Assembly (NCBI RefSeq): GCF_014931215.1
Contig: NZ_CP063089.1
Span: forward strand, 434,001 to 498,000
Direction: 5' to 3'
Source of the DNA: Campylobacter sp. 2014D-0216
GTDB taxonomy: Bacteria > Campylobacterota > Campylobacteria > Campylobacterales > Campylobacteraceae
DNA: 64,000 nt
The position numbers were made by a program, and so were the translations under genes. The notes beneath the pieces are model-generated. The model ran no database searches. It had not been told where the DNA came from and worked only from the letters and a program-made list of their open reading frames with translations. Positions 24,922 through 35,238 of this stretch are shown here, piece after piece. Each line of letters begins with the position of its first letter. Position 1 is the stretch's first letter.

Positions 24922-25830
24922 ATGGGAAATTTAAAAGGAACTTTTCCGGCCTTATTGACACCTTATGATGTTCATAGGAATATTGATGAAAAAGAATTTG
25001 TTCGTTATTGCGAATTTGGAATTTCAAAAGGCTTAGATGGGCTTTTTTGTAATGGAAGCGCAGGAGATTCTCAAGCATTAAGTTTAGAAAAACAAGTTAA
25101 ATTAATGCAACTATCAAAGAGTGTTGCTAAAAACAATGTCCCTGTGATTACTGGTATTACTTCTACAGTATATGAGCACACACTTATTCTAGCACAAAAG
25201 GCGTATGAGTTAAATTTAGATGCACTTTTGCTAGCAATGCCTTATTATTATAAATTAGATGAAAATGATCTTTTTGAATATGTTAGGCTAGTTGCAAATA
25301 GTGCGAAAATACCTGTTTATGTTTACAATATACCTTTATTTGCACCTAGCATGAGCTTAAAGCTAATAGAGAAAGTTTCTAAATTAGATAATGTTGTCGG
25401 GATTAAAGATAGCAGTGGAGATGCTTTGCTTTTAAATCATATACTTGATGTAGTGCCTTGTGATTTTGATGTGTTTGTTGGTAGAGAGGAATTTTATGCA
25501 GGAGCTTTATTTGCTGGTGCAAAAGGCTCTATGACAAGTATAGGTGGTGTATTTCCTGAACTTATGAGTGAAATTTATCACTGTATGTGTGATAAAAACT
25601 ATGAAAAAGCACTAGGCATACAAAAAAGTTTATTAAAAGCTATACGCTTTGCGATGAGTATTAGTTTTCCTATGGGTTTTGCATTGTTATTAAAACTTAG
25701 AGGTTTTGAATTTACTCGTTTTAGAATTCATCCTAGTTCTATAAAAGCTGAATCTTACTTGGAGCAATTTTACAATGAAGCTAAGAATGTAATTCAAACT
25801 TTAGAACAAGAAACTGGAATTTTATTATGA
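24922..25830 (+). CDS. DapA-like aldolase (probable 2-keto-3-deoxy-fuconate aldolase)
   Basis: A 302-residue class I aldolase of the DapA/N-acetylneuraminate lyase family. The Schiff-base lysine is in GIKDSSGD (K162), and the tyrosine is in PVYVYNIP (Y135 by alignment with DapA). The GTTGE loop of true DapA is replaced by GSAGDS at residues 45-50, which argues against lysine biosynthesis. It is the first gene of the fuc operon, like Cj0481 in C. jejuni. Expected reaction: 2-keto-3-deoxy-L-fuconate to pyruvate and L-lactaldehyde. It overlaps the next gene by 4 bp. The substrate is inferred from the pathway. Confidence 0.85.
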   Translation: MGNLKGTFPALLTPYDVHRNIDEKEFVRYCEFGISKGLDGLFCNGSAGDSQALSLEKQVKLMQLSKSVAKNNVPVITGITSTVYEHTLILAQKAYELNLDALLLAMPYYYKLDENDLFEYVRLVANSAKIPVYVYNIPLFAPSMSLKLIEKVSKLDNVVGIKDSSGDALLLNHILDVVPCDFDVFVGREEFYAGALFAGAKGSMTSIGGVFPELMSEIYHCMCDKNYEKALGIQKSLLKAIRFAMSISFPMGFALLLKLRGFEFTRFRIHPSSIKAESYLEQFYNEAKNVIQTLEQETGILL

Positions 25831-26093
25831 GTAATTTTATCATTGTACATGAAAAAGATAATGTTGCAACCGCATTAAAAGACCTTCAAAAGGGCGAGGA
25901 ATTTGCAGGAGTTATCTTGAGAGAAGATATAAAAAATGGACATAAATTCGCAATTAAAACTATAGATAAAAATCAGCTTGTAATTAAATATTCAGAAGCC
26001 ATAGCAATGGCAAATAAGACAATTTATGCAGGAGAATGGGTTCATACACATAATATTGATGGGATTCGCGCAAGAGGTGATAAGGAAGAATGA
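25827..26093 (+). CDS. Altronate dehydratase-like, N-terminal (SAF) subunit
   Basis: An 88-residue protein matching the small N-terminal SAF domain of UxaA-type sugar acid dehydratases. It has VHEKDNVATALKDLQKGEEF, and the family histidine pair in GEWVHTHNID near the C-terminus. In most UxaA enzymes this domain is fused to the large domain. Here it is a separate gene overlapping the next by 4 bp, as I recall for C. jejuni Cj0482/Cj0483. The two products should form one dehydratase, probably acting on L-fuconate. Confidence 0.85.
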   Translation: MSNFIIVHEKDNVATALKDLQKGEEFAGVILREDIKNGHKFAIKTIDKNQLVIKYSEAIAMANKTIYAGEWVHTHNIDGIRARGDKEE

Positions 26094-27256
26094 TGAAAAT
26101 AATGGGATATCGTAGAGCAGATGGTAAATTTGGCTTAAGAAATAAAGTTATTATTATACCAAGCGTGCATTGTGCTAATAAAGTATGTGAAAACATAGCA
26201 AAAAAATGCGATGGTGCGGTATATATCAATCATCAGCATGGTTGTTCACAGCTTGATTTTGATGCATTGCAAACGAGAGATGTTTTAATAGGACATGGAA
26301 GTAATGCAAATGTTTTTGGTGTTTTGGTTGTTGGATTGGGGTGTGAGGTGATACAGGCAAAAACTGTAGCAGAAAAAATCAAAGAAGCAACTCCTTATAA
26401 GCAGGTGGAATATCTAGTAATTCAAGAGTGCGGTGGAAGCAAAAATACCATTGATAAAGGGGTAGATATTGTTAAATCTATGCTCGAAAATGCATCTAAA
26501 ATAGAAAAAAGCGAAGGTGATTTCAGTGATTTGATTTTAGGAACAGAATGTGGTGGGAGTGATAGTTATAGTGGTTTAAGTGCAAATCCTGCATTAGGAA
26601 ATTTGAGTGATTTTGTGATCGAGCAAGGCGGTTCTGTTATCTTAGCTGAGACAACTGAGTTGATAGGTTGTGAAGCAATTTTAGCCAAAAGAGCTAAAAA
26701 TGATGAAGTTGCAAAAAAAGTGTATGAGAAAATTTTAGGTTATGAAAATTTGGTTAAATCTTTTCATGCTGACATTCGTGGAGCCAACCCAAGTCCTGGA
26801 AATATAGAAGGTGGTCTTAGCACTATAGAAGAAAAATCATTAGGTTGTGTGTATAAAGCAGGAACTAAGACACTAATGGATGTGATAGATTATGCTAAAC
26901 CCGTAGTTTCTAAAGGACTTACCTTTATGAATACCCCTGGAAATGACATAGAACAACTTAGTGCTATGGTTGCAGGTGGGGCGAATATATGCGTTTTTAC
27001 AACAGGGCGTGGTACTCCTACTGGATCAGCTATAGTACCTACTATCAAAATGAGTTCTAATACTTTTTGTTATACAAATATGAATGATGCTATTGACATT
27101 AACGCTGGAAGTATTATCGATGGAGTGAAAACAAAAGAGGATGTTCGCGATGAACTTATAGATTTGATTGTGCGGATTTCAAATGGAGAATTAGTAAAAG
27201 CGGAAATAAACGAGCAAAACGACTTTTCAGTTTGGAGACTTGCAACAACTTGTTAA
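26090..27256 (+). CDS. Altronate dehydratase-like, large catalytic subunit
   Basis: A 388-residue protein covering the C-terminal domain of the UxaA/GarD family: GYRRADGKFGLRNKV at the start, HQHGCSQLDFDAL around residue 49, and CGGSDSYSGLSANPALG near residue 156. Conserved cysteines (GCSQ, QECGG, TECGG) likely help bind the catalytic metal. Together with the upstream small subunit it should dehydrate a C6 aldonic acid; fuconate is expected from the neighbours. It starts at ATG 26090 or 26093, overlapping the small-subunit stop. In the C. jejuni locus I remember an MFS gene (Cj0484) next; here the next gene is the dehydrogenase, 19 bp on. Confidence 0.87.
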   Translation: MMKIMGYRRADGKFGLRNKVIIIPSVHCANKVCENIAKKCDGAVYINHQHGCSQLDFDALQTRDVLIGHGSNANVFGVLVVGLGCEVIQAKTVAEKIKEATPYKQVEYLVIQECGGSKNTIDKGVDIVKSMLENASKIEKSEGDFSDLILGTECGGSDSYSGLSANPALGNLSDFVIEQGGSVILAETTELIGCEAILAKRAKNDEVAKKVYEKILGYENLVKSFHADIRGANPSPGNIEGGLSTIEEKSLGCVYKAGTKTLMDVIDYAKPVVSKGLTFMNTPGNDIEQLSAMVAGGANICVFTTGRGTPTGSAIVPTIKMSSNTFCYTNMNDAIDINAGSIIDGVKTKEDVRDELIDLIVRISNGELVKAEINEQNDFSVWRLATTC

Positions 27257-27275
27257 ATTATAAAAAGGATGTAAT

Positions 27276-28067
27276 ATGGATTTAAAAATTCAAAATAAGG
27301 TTTGTATTATCACTGGTGGGGCAAAAGGTATTGGTTATGGCATTGCTAAATTATGGGCGCTAGAGGGTGGAATTCCTGTTATTTTTTCAAGAAGTGAAAT
27401 AGCAGAAAAAAACCACAACGAACTAAAAGAAATTTGTGAAAATTACGGTTTTTATCAAATAGACTTAAAAAATACAGAACAAATTGCAATGCTTGTGAAA
27501 AATGTGGTTGATAGTTATGGTGGAATATATGCTTTGGTTAATAATGCAGGTGCTAATGATAATTTGCATATTGAAAACACAAGCACTCAGGATCTGATCA
27601 AATCTTATGAGAACAATCTTTTTCATTATTATACTATGGCTAAGGAATGTTTACCGTATATCAAAAAAGAACAAGGGAATATTTTAAATATTACCAGTAA
27701 GACAGGTTTAACAGGTCAAGGTAGAACATCAGCTTATGCCTCTGCTAAGGCTGCTCAGATAGGTTTTACAAGAGAATGGGCATGCGCTTTTGCAAAAGAT
27801 AATATTCGAGTAAATGCAATTGCACCGGCTGAAGTGATGACTCCGCTTTATGAAAAATGGTTATCTAACTTTCCAAATCCAAAAGAACAATATGAAAAAA
27901 TAGCAAAATGTATCCCTTTGGGTCACCGCTTTACAACCATAGAAGAGATAGCAAACACAGCTGTTTTTACTCTAAGTCCTCTTGCATCACATACAACAGG
28001 ACAAATTTTAACTCCAGATGGTGGATATATCCATCTAGATAGAGCTTTAAATTGGGATGAAAATTAG
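27276..28067 (+). CDS. fucX: Short-chain dehydrogenase (FucX-like L-fucose dehydrogenase)
   Basis: A 263-residue SDR enzyme. The nucleotide-binding motif TGGAKGIG is at residues 13-20, NNAG at 89-92, the catalytic serine at 141, and YxxxK as Y154/K158. It corresponds to Cj0485 (FucX), which oxidises L-fucose and D-arabinose with NAD(P) to the lactone as the first step of the pathway in C. jejuni. AAAGGATG precedes the ATG. The exact sugar range here is inferred from that relative and from FucP downstream. Confidence 0.87.
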   Translation: MDLKIQNKVCIITGGAKGIGYGIAKLWALEGGIPVIFSRSEIAEKNHNELKEICENYGFYQIDLKNTEQIAMLVKNVVDSYGGIYALVNNAGANDNLHIENTSTQDLIKSYENNLFHYYTMAKECLPYIKKEQGNILNITSKTGLTGQGRTSAYASAKAAQIGFTREWACAFAKDNIRVNAIAPAEVMTPLYEKWLSNFPNPKEQYEKIAKCIPLGHRFTTIEEIANTAVFTLSPLASHTTGQILTPDGGYIHLDRALNWDEN

Positions 28068-28082
28068 CAAAAGGAGGTTTAT

Positions 28083-29327
28083 ATGCTAAGTAATTCTAAA
28101 AATATAAAAATAGCAATTATTCTAGTTACTTCTCTTTTTTTTCTATGGGGAGTAAGCTATGGTTTGATTGATGTAATGAATAAAAATTTTCAAAATCACC
28201 TGCATATTACACAACATGAAAGCGGATTTTTACAGCTTGCGTATTTTGGTGCTTATTTTATTATAGCACTACCTGCGGGTTATATCGCTAATAAATACTC
28301 GTACAAAATCGCTATTATTTTTGGTTTGATTTTGTATGCGATAGGTTGTTTATTGATTATACCAGCAACCAATTTGGCTAATTTTTATTTGTTTTTATTT
28401 GCGTTTTTTATATTAGCTTGTGGTATTGGTTCTTTAGAAACTAGCGCAAATCCTTATATGGTAAAACTAGGGGATGAAAAAAATGCAAGTTTTAGGATCA
28501 ACGCTGCTCAAAGTTTTAATGGCTTAGGACAATTTTTAGGACCTATTATAGGAGGTGCTTTATTTTTATCTATTACTAAGCAGGCAGATGGAGCAAGTAA
28601 AGAGCAAATCGAAGCAGCCTTGCTAGCTAATATGGGCAATGTTCAACTTGTATATGTGGGGATAGCGGCTATTGTTATTTTGGTTTTAATTGCTTTTGCT
28701 TTAAATAAAATTCCAGAAGGTGCTGCTGTGAGTAGTGATTATGAGCAAACAGACACTTCAAAACCCATAGGAGTGTTTAAGCATAAACATTTTAATCTCG
28801 GTCTTCTAGCCCAGTTTTTATATATAGCAAATCAAGTAAGTGCAGGTGCGTTTTTTATTAATTATCTTAGTGAACATAATGAAAATTTAAAAGATGAGCA
28901 AGGGGCGTATTATTTTTCTATTGCACTAGTTGTTTTTATGATGGGTCGTATCCTTTCTACCCCTTTAATGAAAAAAATTAAAGGTGAAGTTATTTTAGGA
29001 TGGTACTCATTTATTAATGTAATTTTATGTGTGTGTTTGTATTTTGCAAGTGGTTTTATTAGTATAGTGATTTTAATTGCTTTGTTTTTTTTCATGTCAA
29101 TTTCCTTTCCAACTATTTTTGCCGTTGCAACCAAAAATCTTCCTTTTAACCAAGTAAAACTAGGCGGTTCTTTGCTAGTTATGAGTATAGTAGGTGGTGC
29201 AATTATGCCTATTATTGTAGGTTTGGTTAATGATCATTTTGGAACAAGTATGGGGTATTTGGTGATGGCTCCTTTGTTCTTGTATGTATCTTGGTATGGA
29301 TTTTTTGGTTCTAAAATAAAGGCATAG
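28083..29327 (+). CDS. fucP: L-fucose permease (MFS, FucP type)
   Basis: A 414-residue MFS transporter with 12 predicted membrane helices. FucP-branch features are LFFLWGVSYGLIDVMNKNFQ near residues 19-38 and ETSANPYMVKLG around residues 119-130. It imports L-fucose by proton symport at the inner membrane. It is preceded by AAAGGAGG, one of the strongest ribosome binding sites in the window, and is followed by the lactonase gene after 1 bp. In this genome it is the only transporter in the locus. Confidence 0.88.
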   Translation: MLSNSKNIKIAIILVTSLFFLWGVSYGLIDVMNKNFQNHLHITQHESGFLQLAYFGAYFIIALPAGYIANKYSYKIAIIFGLILYAIGCLLIIPATNLANFYLFLFAFFILACGIGSLETSANPYMVKLGDEKNASFRINAAQSFNGLGQFLGPIIGGALFLSITKQADGASKEQIEAALLANMGNVQLVYVGIAAIVILVLIAFALNKIPEGAAVSSDYEQTDTSKPIGVFKHKHFNLGLLAQFLYIANQVSAGAFFINYLSEHNENLKDEQGAYYFSIALVVFMMGRILSTPLMKKIKGEVILGWYSFINVILCVCLYFASGFISIVILIALFFFMSISFPTIFAVATKNLPFNQVKLGGSLLVMSIVGGAIMPIIVGLVNDHFGTSMGYLVMAPLFLYVSWYGFFGSKIKA

Positions 29328-29328
29328 C

Positions 29329-30123
29329 ATGCAAGCTATTTTTGATTCTCATTTGCATCTTTGGGATTTAAGTAAAATGCCTATTTCATGGATAAAATCT
29401 AATGATAGATTAGATCAAAATTTTGAATTTGAAAGAGCAAAATTAGAATATAAAGACTATCAATTTTTAGGTGCAATGTATGTTGAAACTAATAGCGATG
29501 ATAAAAGCAAGGAAGCTTTGTTTGCATTAGAGCAAAGGAGGCTTCATGGGCTTTTTCTTTGTTTGGCTGATTTAGAATGCAAAGATCAACTTTGTGCTTT
29601 TAGAGAAGTAATGCATACAAGCAAAAAAGGTGCTAGAAGGTTATTTGAACCAGATTTTAAGATTATATTGCGAGTTTTAAAACAAGAAAATATAGTTTTT
29701 GAAGCTTGTATGAAGAATGAAGAATTATGGTTTTTAGAAAGGTTTTTGCAAGAAAATTCTGATTTAAAGGTTGTGCTAAATCATATGGGTAGCCCTAAAA
29801 TGGAATGTTTTGAAACATATAAAAAAACTCTAGAAAAATTAAAACTTTTTTCCAATTTATGGATAAAAATTTCTGCTCCAGATGATTTTACAATACAAAC
29901 TCACAAAGAGTTTGTAAAAGAGTGTTTTGTGTTTTTAAAAAGCATTTTTAATGAAGATAGATTTTTATTTGGTAGCAATTATCCGGTTGCAAAAATACCA
30001 CCAAGTCAATGGGCGAAGCTTATTGTAGAGAGTGGAATTTTTAAAGATCTAGATGGCATATTTTATAAAAATGCTTTATCAATTTACAAGGAGGATAGGT
30101 GCAAAGATATGGGCAAATCATAA
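29329..30123 (+). CDS. Amidohydrolase, probable L-fuconolactone hydrolase
   Basis: A 264-residue TIM-barrel amidohydrolase of the COG3618 type (lactonases of sugar and pyrone lactones). The metal-binding HxH is in FDSHLHLWD (residues 5-13), LNHMG follows near residue 150, and the family motif near the C-terminus appears as LFGSNYPV (usually GSDWPV). It should open the fuconolactone made by the dehydrogenase, and corresponds to Cj0487. Its 3' end overlaps the next gene by 25 bp. Asn replacing the usual Asp in the last motif is seen in some relatives, so activity is not excluded. Confidence 0.8.
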   Translation: MQAIFDSHLHLWDLSKMPISWIKSNDRLDQNFEFERAKLEYKDYQFLGAMYVETNSDDKSKEALFALEQRRLHGLFLCLADLECKDQLCAFREVMHTSKKGARRLFEPDFKIILRVLKQENIVFEACMKNEELWFLERFLQENSDLKVVLNHMGSPKMECFETYKKTLEKLKLFSNLWIKISAPDDFTIQTHKEFVKECFVFLKSIFNEDRFLFGSNYPVAKIPPSQWAKLIVESGIFKDLDGIFYKNALSIYKEDRCKDMGKS

Positions 30124-30416
30124 AAGTTAAAAAGGAAAAAATACAAGAATATAAAGATCTTCATGCTAAACCCTATGATGGGGTTTGTGAGATGATTAAA
30201 AAATGTAATATACAAAATTACTCTATTTATTTATTCGGAGAGTATTTATTTGCATATTTTGAATACATTGGTGCTGATTTTGAAGCGGATATGGCAAAAA
30301 TGGCAAAAGATGAAAACACACAAAAATGGTGGAGAGTGACAGATCCTTGCCAAATATCTTTAGGCTATGCGGGTCAAAAATGGCTAGATATGGAAGAAGT
30401 GTTTCATTTAGATTGA
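30099..30416 (+). CDS. L-rhamnose/L-fucose mutarotase family protein (RhaM-like)
   Basis: A 105-residue dimeric ferredoxin-fold protein of the RhaM/DUF718 family, recognised from RYGQIIKVKKEKIQEYKDLH, NIQNYSIYLFGEYLFAYFEY and QKWWRVTDPCQ. It interconverts anomers of the sugar so that the dehydrogenase receives the preferred form, and corresponds to Cj0488. The start is a GTG at 30099 with AAGGAGG just upstream, inside the 3' end of the lactonase gene. No in-frame ATG is available nearby. Whether the substrate is L-fucose is inferred from the locus. Confidence 0.82.
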   Translation: MQRYGQIIKVKKEKIQEYKDLHAKPYDGVCEMIKKCNIQNYSIYLFGEYLFAYFEYIGADFEADMAKMAKDENTQKWWRVTDPCQISLGYAGQKWLDMEEVFHLD

Positions 30417-30428
30417 AAGGAGAAAAAA

Positions 30429-31868
30429 ATGACAACTTATTTAAATTATATTGATGGTGAATTTATTCCGCATGATGGTGAATTTATTGAGGTTTTAAAT
30501 CCTGCTACAAAAGAAGTAGTATCAAGAGTGGCTAGTGCTTCTTTGGAGGATACAAAAAGAGCCATTGAAGCAGCAAAAAAAGCACAGAAGTCTTGGGAGG
30601 CAAAGCCGGCGATTGAAAGAGCGAGTTATTTAAGAGAAATTGCAAATTTAATACGTAAAAATGCAAATTATTTAACCGAAGTTTTAATGCAAGAACAGGG
30701 TAAAACAAGAACTCTTGCAAGTATAGAGATTAACTTTACAGCAGATTATATGGACTATATGGCAGAATGGGCTAGAAGGTATGAAGGTGAGATTATACAA
30801 AGTGATAGACCTAATGAGCATATTTATTTATATAAAAGTGCAATCGGGGTTATTGGCGGAATTTTACCTTGGAATTTTCCATTTTTTCTTATTGCTAGAA
30901 AAATGGCACCTGCTTTAGTTACGGGCAATACGATTGTTATAAAACCAAGTAGTGAAACACCTAATAATGCCTTTGAATTTGCAAAACTTGTTGCACAAAG
31001 TTCTTTACCTAAAGGAGTATTTAATCTAGTAGCGGGTAAAGGAAGTGTGGTAGGACATGAGTTATCAAGCAATGAAAATATAGGCATGGTGAGTCTTACA
31101 GGGAGTGTTGAAGCAGGCACCAGAGTAATGGAAGCTGCTGCGAAAAACATCATTAAAGTATCACTAGAACTAGGTGGTAAAGCACCAGCTATAGTTTGTA
31201 AAGATGCTGATATTGACTTGGCAGTTGAAGCAATTAAAGCTAGTAGAATTTGCAATAACGGCCAGGTGTGTAATTGCGCTGAAAGAGCTTATGTGCATTC
31301 AAGTATTTATGATGAATTTGTGGATAAATTTGTCAAAGCTATGAGTAAAGTAAGTGTTGGCAATACTCTAAAAGGTGATTTTGATATGGGTCCACTTGTA
31401 AATCAAGCAGGTGTTGATAATGCTTTGGCGATGCTTGAGAGAGCTAAAGCTAAAGGTGCAGTTGTAGAGTGCGGTGGAAAAATAACCGATACAAGCGGAT
31501 ATTATTTTCCTGCAAGTGTTCTTACAAATGTTAAGCATGAAGATGAAATTATGCAAAAAGAAATTTTTGCACCTATTTTACCGATTGCTAAATTTGATAC
31601 TCTTGATGAGGCTATTGATATGGCAAATGATTGCGAATATGGTCTTACAAGCTCTATTTATACACAAAATTTAGATATAGCAATGAGAGCAAGCAGAGAG
31701 ATTAAGTTTGGTGAAACATATATCAACCGTGAAAATTTCGAAGCAATGCAAGGTTTTCATGCAGGATTTAGAAAAAGCGGTATAGGGGGAGCTGATGGTA
31801 AACATGGGCTTGAGGAATACCTAGCAACTCATGTGGTTTATTTGCAATACAACACTAACAAACAATAG
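30429..31868 (+). CDS. Aldehyde dehydrogenase (lactaldehyde dehydrogenase type)
   Basis: A 479-residue NAD-dependent aldehyde dehydrogenase. PWNFPFFLIARKMAPALVTG is at residues 148-167, the general base glutamate is in SLELGGKAP (E247), and the catalytic cysteine is in GQVCNCAER (C281), which closely resembles E. coli AldA. Expected reaction: L-lactaldehyde to L-lactate. The ORF is full length; I recall that the equivalent in C. jejuni NCTC 11168 is annotated as two fragments (Cj0489/Cj0490). It is the last gene of the operon, followed by a terminator. Confidence 0.88.
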   Translation: MTTYLNYIDGEFIPHDGEFIEVLNPATKEVVSRVASASLEDTKRAIEAAKKAQKSWEAKPAIERASYLREIANLIRKNANYLTEVLMQEQGKTRTLASIEINFTADYMDYMAEWARRYEGEIIQSDRPNEHIYLYKSAIGVIGGILPWNFPFFLIARKMAPALVTGNTIVIKPSSETPNNAFEFAKLVAQSSLPKGVFNLVAGKGSVVGHELSSNENIGMVSLTGSVEAGTRVMEAAAKNIIKVSLELGGKAPAIVCKDADIDLAVEAIKASRICNNGQVCNCAERAYVHSSIYDEFVDKFVKAMSKVSVGNTLKGDFDMGPLVNQAGVDNALAMLERAKAKGAVVECGGKITDTSGYYFPASVLTNVKHEDEIMQKEIFAPILPIAKFDTLDEAIDMANDCEYGLTSSIYTQNLDIAMRASREIKFGETYINRENFEAMQGFHAGFRKSGIGGADGKHGLEEYLATHVVYLQYNTNKQ

Positions 31869-31871
31869 TTT

Positions 31872-31899
31872 TTAATCCTATCTAATTTTAGATAGGATT
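31872..31899 (+). terminator. Terminator of the fuc operon
   Basis: AATCCTATCTAA and TTAGATAGGATT form a 12-bp stem with a minimal loop, followed by TT. It lies just after the aldehyde dehydrogenase stop codon. Confidence 0.8.
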
Positions 31900-32023
31900 T
31901 TCTTTCGATTTTATAACAAATACATTTTGCGTGTATTTGGTTAATATGACACTATTTATCAATGTACTTAATAAAGTAAAAATAAAATACATCTAGTTTA
32001 TATTTTTGTAAGTAAAATTTAGG

Positions 32024-32029
32024 TATTAT
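32024..32029 (+). promoter_or_regulatory. Candidate -10 of the rpsL operon
   Basis: TATTAT lies 37 bp upstream of the rpsL start, after T-rich sequence, in the 198-bp gap following the fuc terminator. Placement is right for a str operon promoter, but the match is ordinary. Confidence 0.4.
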
Positions 32030-32066
32030 CCAAAGTTTATTATATTTTTTAAAGAAAGGAATTATT

Positions 32067-32450
32067 GTGCCTACCATAAATCAATTGGTTAGAAAAGAGC
32101 GCAAAAAAGTTTTAGAAAAATCTAAATCTCCAGCGCTTAAAAATTGCCCACAAAGAAGGGGAGTTTGTACTAGGGTTTATACTACAACCCCTAAAAAACC
32201 AAACTCAGCGTTAAGAAAAGTTGCCAAAGTAAGACTTACAAGTGGCTTTGAGGTTATTAGTTATATTGGTGGTGAAGGTCACAACCTACAAGAACACAGC
32301 ATTGTTTTAGTACGTGGTGGTAGGGTAAAAGACTTACCAGGTGTGAAGTATCACATTGTGCGTGGTGCTTTAGATACAGCAGGTGTTGCAAAAAGAACTG
32401 TTTCTCGTTCTAAATATGGTGCAAAACGCCCTAAAGCAGCTGCTAAGTAA
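32067..32450 (+). CDS. rpsL: Ribosomal protein S12
   Basis: A 127-residue 30S protein of the decoding centre. [40 protein letters not shown] (K43 of the streptomycin site) and [12 protein letters not shown] are intact, so no streptomycin-resistance change is visible. Translation starts at GTG (32067) with AGAAAGGA upstream. The str operon continues with rpsG and fusA. Confidence 0.97.
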   Translation: MPTINQLVRKERKKVLEKSKSPALKNCPQRRGVCTRVYTTTPKKPNSALRKVAKVRLTSGFEVISYIGGEGHNLQEHSIVLVRGGRVKDLPGVKYHIVRGALDTAGVAKRTVSRSKYGAKRPKAAAK

Positions 32451-32508
32451 TAAACATACAGACAAATCCGTTAGATTTGATTTTGTTTGAGTAAAATTAT
32501 AAATTTGA

Positions 32509-32988
<480 letters not shown>

Positions 32989-33003
32989 GAAAAGGTGTAA
33001 ATA

Positions 33004-35079
33004 ATGTCAAGAAGTACCCCTTTAAAAAGAGTTAGAAATATAGGTATTGCAGCGCACATTGATGCCGGAAAAACAACTACAAGTGAAAGAATCCTTTTCT
33101 TCACAGGTATGAGTCACAAAATCGGTGAAGTACATGATGGTGCAGCTACAATGGACTGGATGGAGCAAGAAAAAGAAAGAGGTATTACAATTACTTCTGC
33201 TGCAACAACTTGTTTTTGGAAGAATCACCAAATCAATCTTATTGACACTCCGGGCCACGTTGACTTTACAATCGAAGTTGAAAGATCAATGCGTGTTTTA
33301 GATGGTGCTGTTGCGGTATTTTGTTCAGTAGGTGGTGTACAACCACAATCAGAAACAGTTTGGAGACAAGCTAATAAATATGGTGTTCCAAGAATTGTTT
33401 TTGTAAATAAAATGGACAGAATTGGTGCAAATTTCTTTAATGTTGAAGAACAAATTAAAAATCGTCTAAAAGGAAATCCAGTTCCACTTCAAATTCCAAT
33501 CGGTGCTGAAGATAATTTCAAAGGTGTGATCGATCTTATCACTATGAAAGCTTTAGTATGGGAAGATGAAAACAAGCCAACTGATTATGTAGAAAAAGAA
33601 ATTCCAGCTGAGTTAATGGAAAAAGCTGAAGAATATCGTGTAAAAATGATAGAAGCGGTTTCTGAAACTAGTGATGAATTAATGGAAAAATATTTAGGCG
33701 GGGAAGAGCTTACTCAAGAAGAAATTAAAGCAGGTATCAAAGCAGGTTGTTTGAATCTTTCTATGGTTCCAATGTTATGTGGTACAGCTTTTAAAAATAA
33801 AGGTGTTCAGCCATTACTTGATGCTGTTGTAGCTTACTTACCAGCTCCTGATGAAGTAGCAAATATCAAAGGTGAATATGAAGATGGTACAGAAGTTTCT
33901 GTAAAATCAACTGATGATGGTGAATTTGCAGGACTTGCATTCAAAATCATGACGGATCCTTTTGTTGGACAATTAACTTTCGTTCGTGTTTATAGAGGAA
34001 GTTTAGAAAGTGGTTCTTATGCATACAATTCAACCAAAGACAAAAAAGAAAGAATTGGTCGTCTTTTGAAAATGCACTCTAATAAAAGAGAAGAAATTAA
34101 AACTTTATATGCTGGAGAAATCGGAGCCGTTGTTGGTCTTAAAGATACATTAACCGGTGATACTTTAGCAAGTGAAAAAGATAAAGTTATTTTAGAGAGA
34201 ATGGACTTCCCAGATCCTGTTATTTCAGTTGCTGTTGAACCTAAAACAAAAGCAGATCAAGAAAAAATGTCAATTGCTTTAAATAAATTAGCACAAGAGG
34301 ATCCAAGCTTTAGAGTTTCTACAGATGAGGAAAGTGGTCAAACTATTATTTCAGGTATGGGTGAGCTTCACTTAGAAATTATTGTTGATCGTATGCTTAG
34401 AGAATTTAAAGTTGAAGCTGAAGTTGGACAACCTCAAGTTGCTTATCGTGAGACTATTAGAAAAACAGTTGAGCAAGAGTATAAATATGCTAAACAATCA
34501 GGTGGTCGTGGTCAATATGGTCATGTATTCTTAAGACTTGAGCCACTTGAGCCAGGTAGTGGTTATGAGTTTGTAAATGATATCAAAGGTGGGGTAATTC
34601 CAAAAGAATATATTCCAGCAGTTGATAAAGGTGTACAAGAAGCATTGCAAAATGGTGTTTTAGCGGGTTATCCTGTTGAAGATGTTAAAGTAACAGTTTA
34701 TGATGGAAGTTACCACGAAGTGGATTCTTCTGAAATGGCATTTAAACTTGCGGCTTCTATGGGCTTTAAAGAAGGTGCTAGAAAAGCAGGTGCAGTAATC
34801 TTAGAACCTATGATGAAAGTTGAAGTTGAAACTCCTGAAGAATATATGGGCGATGTTATTGGTGATTTAAATAAACGCCGTGGTCAGGTTAATTCAATGG
34901 ATGAAAGAGGTGGTAATAAAATCATCACAGCATTTTGTCCGTTGGCTGAAATGTTTGGATATTCAACTGATCTTAGAAGCCAAACACAAGGCCGTGCTAC
35001 TTACTCTATGGAATTTGATCATTATGATGAAGTTCCTAAGAATGTTTCTGAAGAAATTATCAAAAAAAGAAACGGTTAA
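33004..35079 (+). CDS. fusA: Elongation factor G
   Basis: A 691-residue translocation GTPase. G1 AHIDAGKTT (about residues 17-25), switch RGITITSA, G3 DTPGHVDF and G4 NKMD are present, followed by domains II-V. It follows rpsG by 15 bp. tuf is not in this str operon but near the tRNA cluster upstream, as in other Campylobacter. A strong terminator follows. Confidence 0.98.
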   Translation: MSRSTPLKRVRNIGIAAHIDAGKTTTSERILFFTGMSHKIGEVHDGAATMDWMEQEKERGITITSAATTCFWKNHQINLIDTPGHVDFTIEVERSMRVLDGAVAVFCSVGGVQPQSETVWRQANKYGVPRIVFVNKMDRIGANFFNVEEQIKNRLKGNPVPLQIPIGAEDNFKGVIDLITMKALVWEDENKPTDYVEKEIPAELMEKAEEYRVKMIEAVSETSDELMEKYLGGEELTQEEIKAGIKAGCLNLSMVPMLCGTAFKNKGVQPLLDAVVAYLPAPDEVANIKGEYEDGTEVSVKSTDDGEFAGLAFKIMTDPFVGQLTFVRVYRGSLESGSYAYNSTKDKKERIGRLLKMHSNKREEIKTLYAGEIGAVVGLKDTLTGDTLASEKDKVILERMDFPDPVISVAVEPKTKADQEKMSIALNKLAQEDPSFRVSTDEESGQTIISGMGELHLEIIVDRMLREFKVEAEVGQPQVAYRETIRKTVEQEYKYAKQSGGRGQYGHVFLRLEPLEPGSGYEFVNDIKGGVIPKEYIPAVDKGVQEALQNGVLAGYPVEDVKVTVYDGSYHEVDSSEMAFKLAASMGFKEGARKAGAVILEPMMKVEVETPEEYMGDVIGDLNKRRGQVNSMDERGGNKIITAFCPLAEMFGYSTDLRSQTQGRATYSMEFDHYDEVPKNVSEEIIKKRNG

Positions 35080-35086
35080 TTTCATA

Positions 35087-35119
35087 AAGATGAGCTTTTA
35101 TAGCTCATCTTATTTTTTT
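35087..35119 (+). terminator. Intrinsic terminator of the str operon
   Basis: AAGATGAGCT and AGCTCATCTT form a 10-bp stem with loop TTTAT, followed by A and T7. It lies 8 bp after the fusA stop codon. Confidence 0.92.
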
Positions 35120-35238
35120 ATTCTTCTTTTTTCTTTCTATTTTATTTTGTATTTCATATTTTATGTTTTGCTAACTCTCTTATAAAATTATGTAGTTTTA
35201 TAGAAAATAATATTCGCAATTTTTGGGATAGTTTTTAA

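Noticed and set aside
25827-26093. Frameshifted UxaA gene (pseudogene)
   Set aside because: Both ORFs have normal starts and stops with an ATGA overlap, and the same split is remembered from C. jejuni, so this is a two-gene enzyme rather than a broken one.
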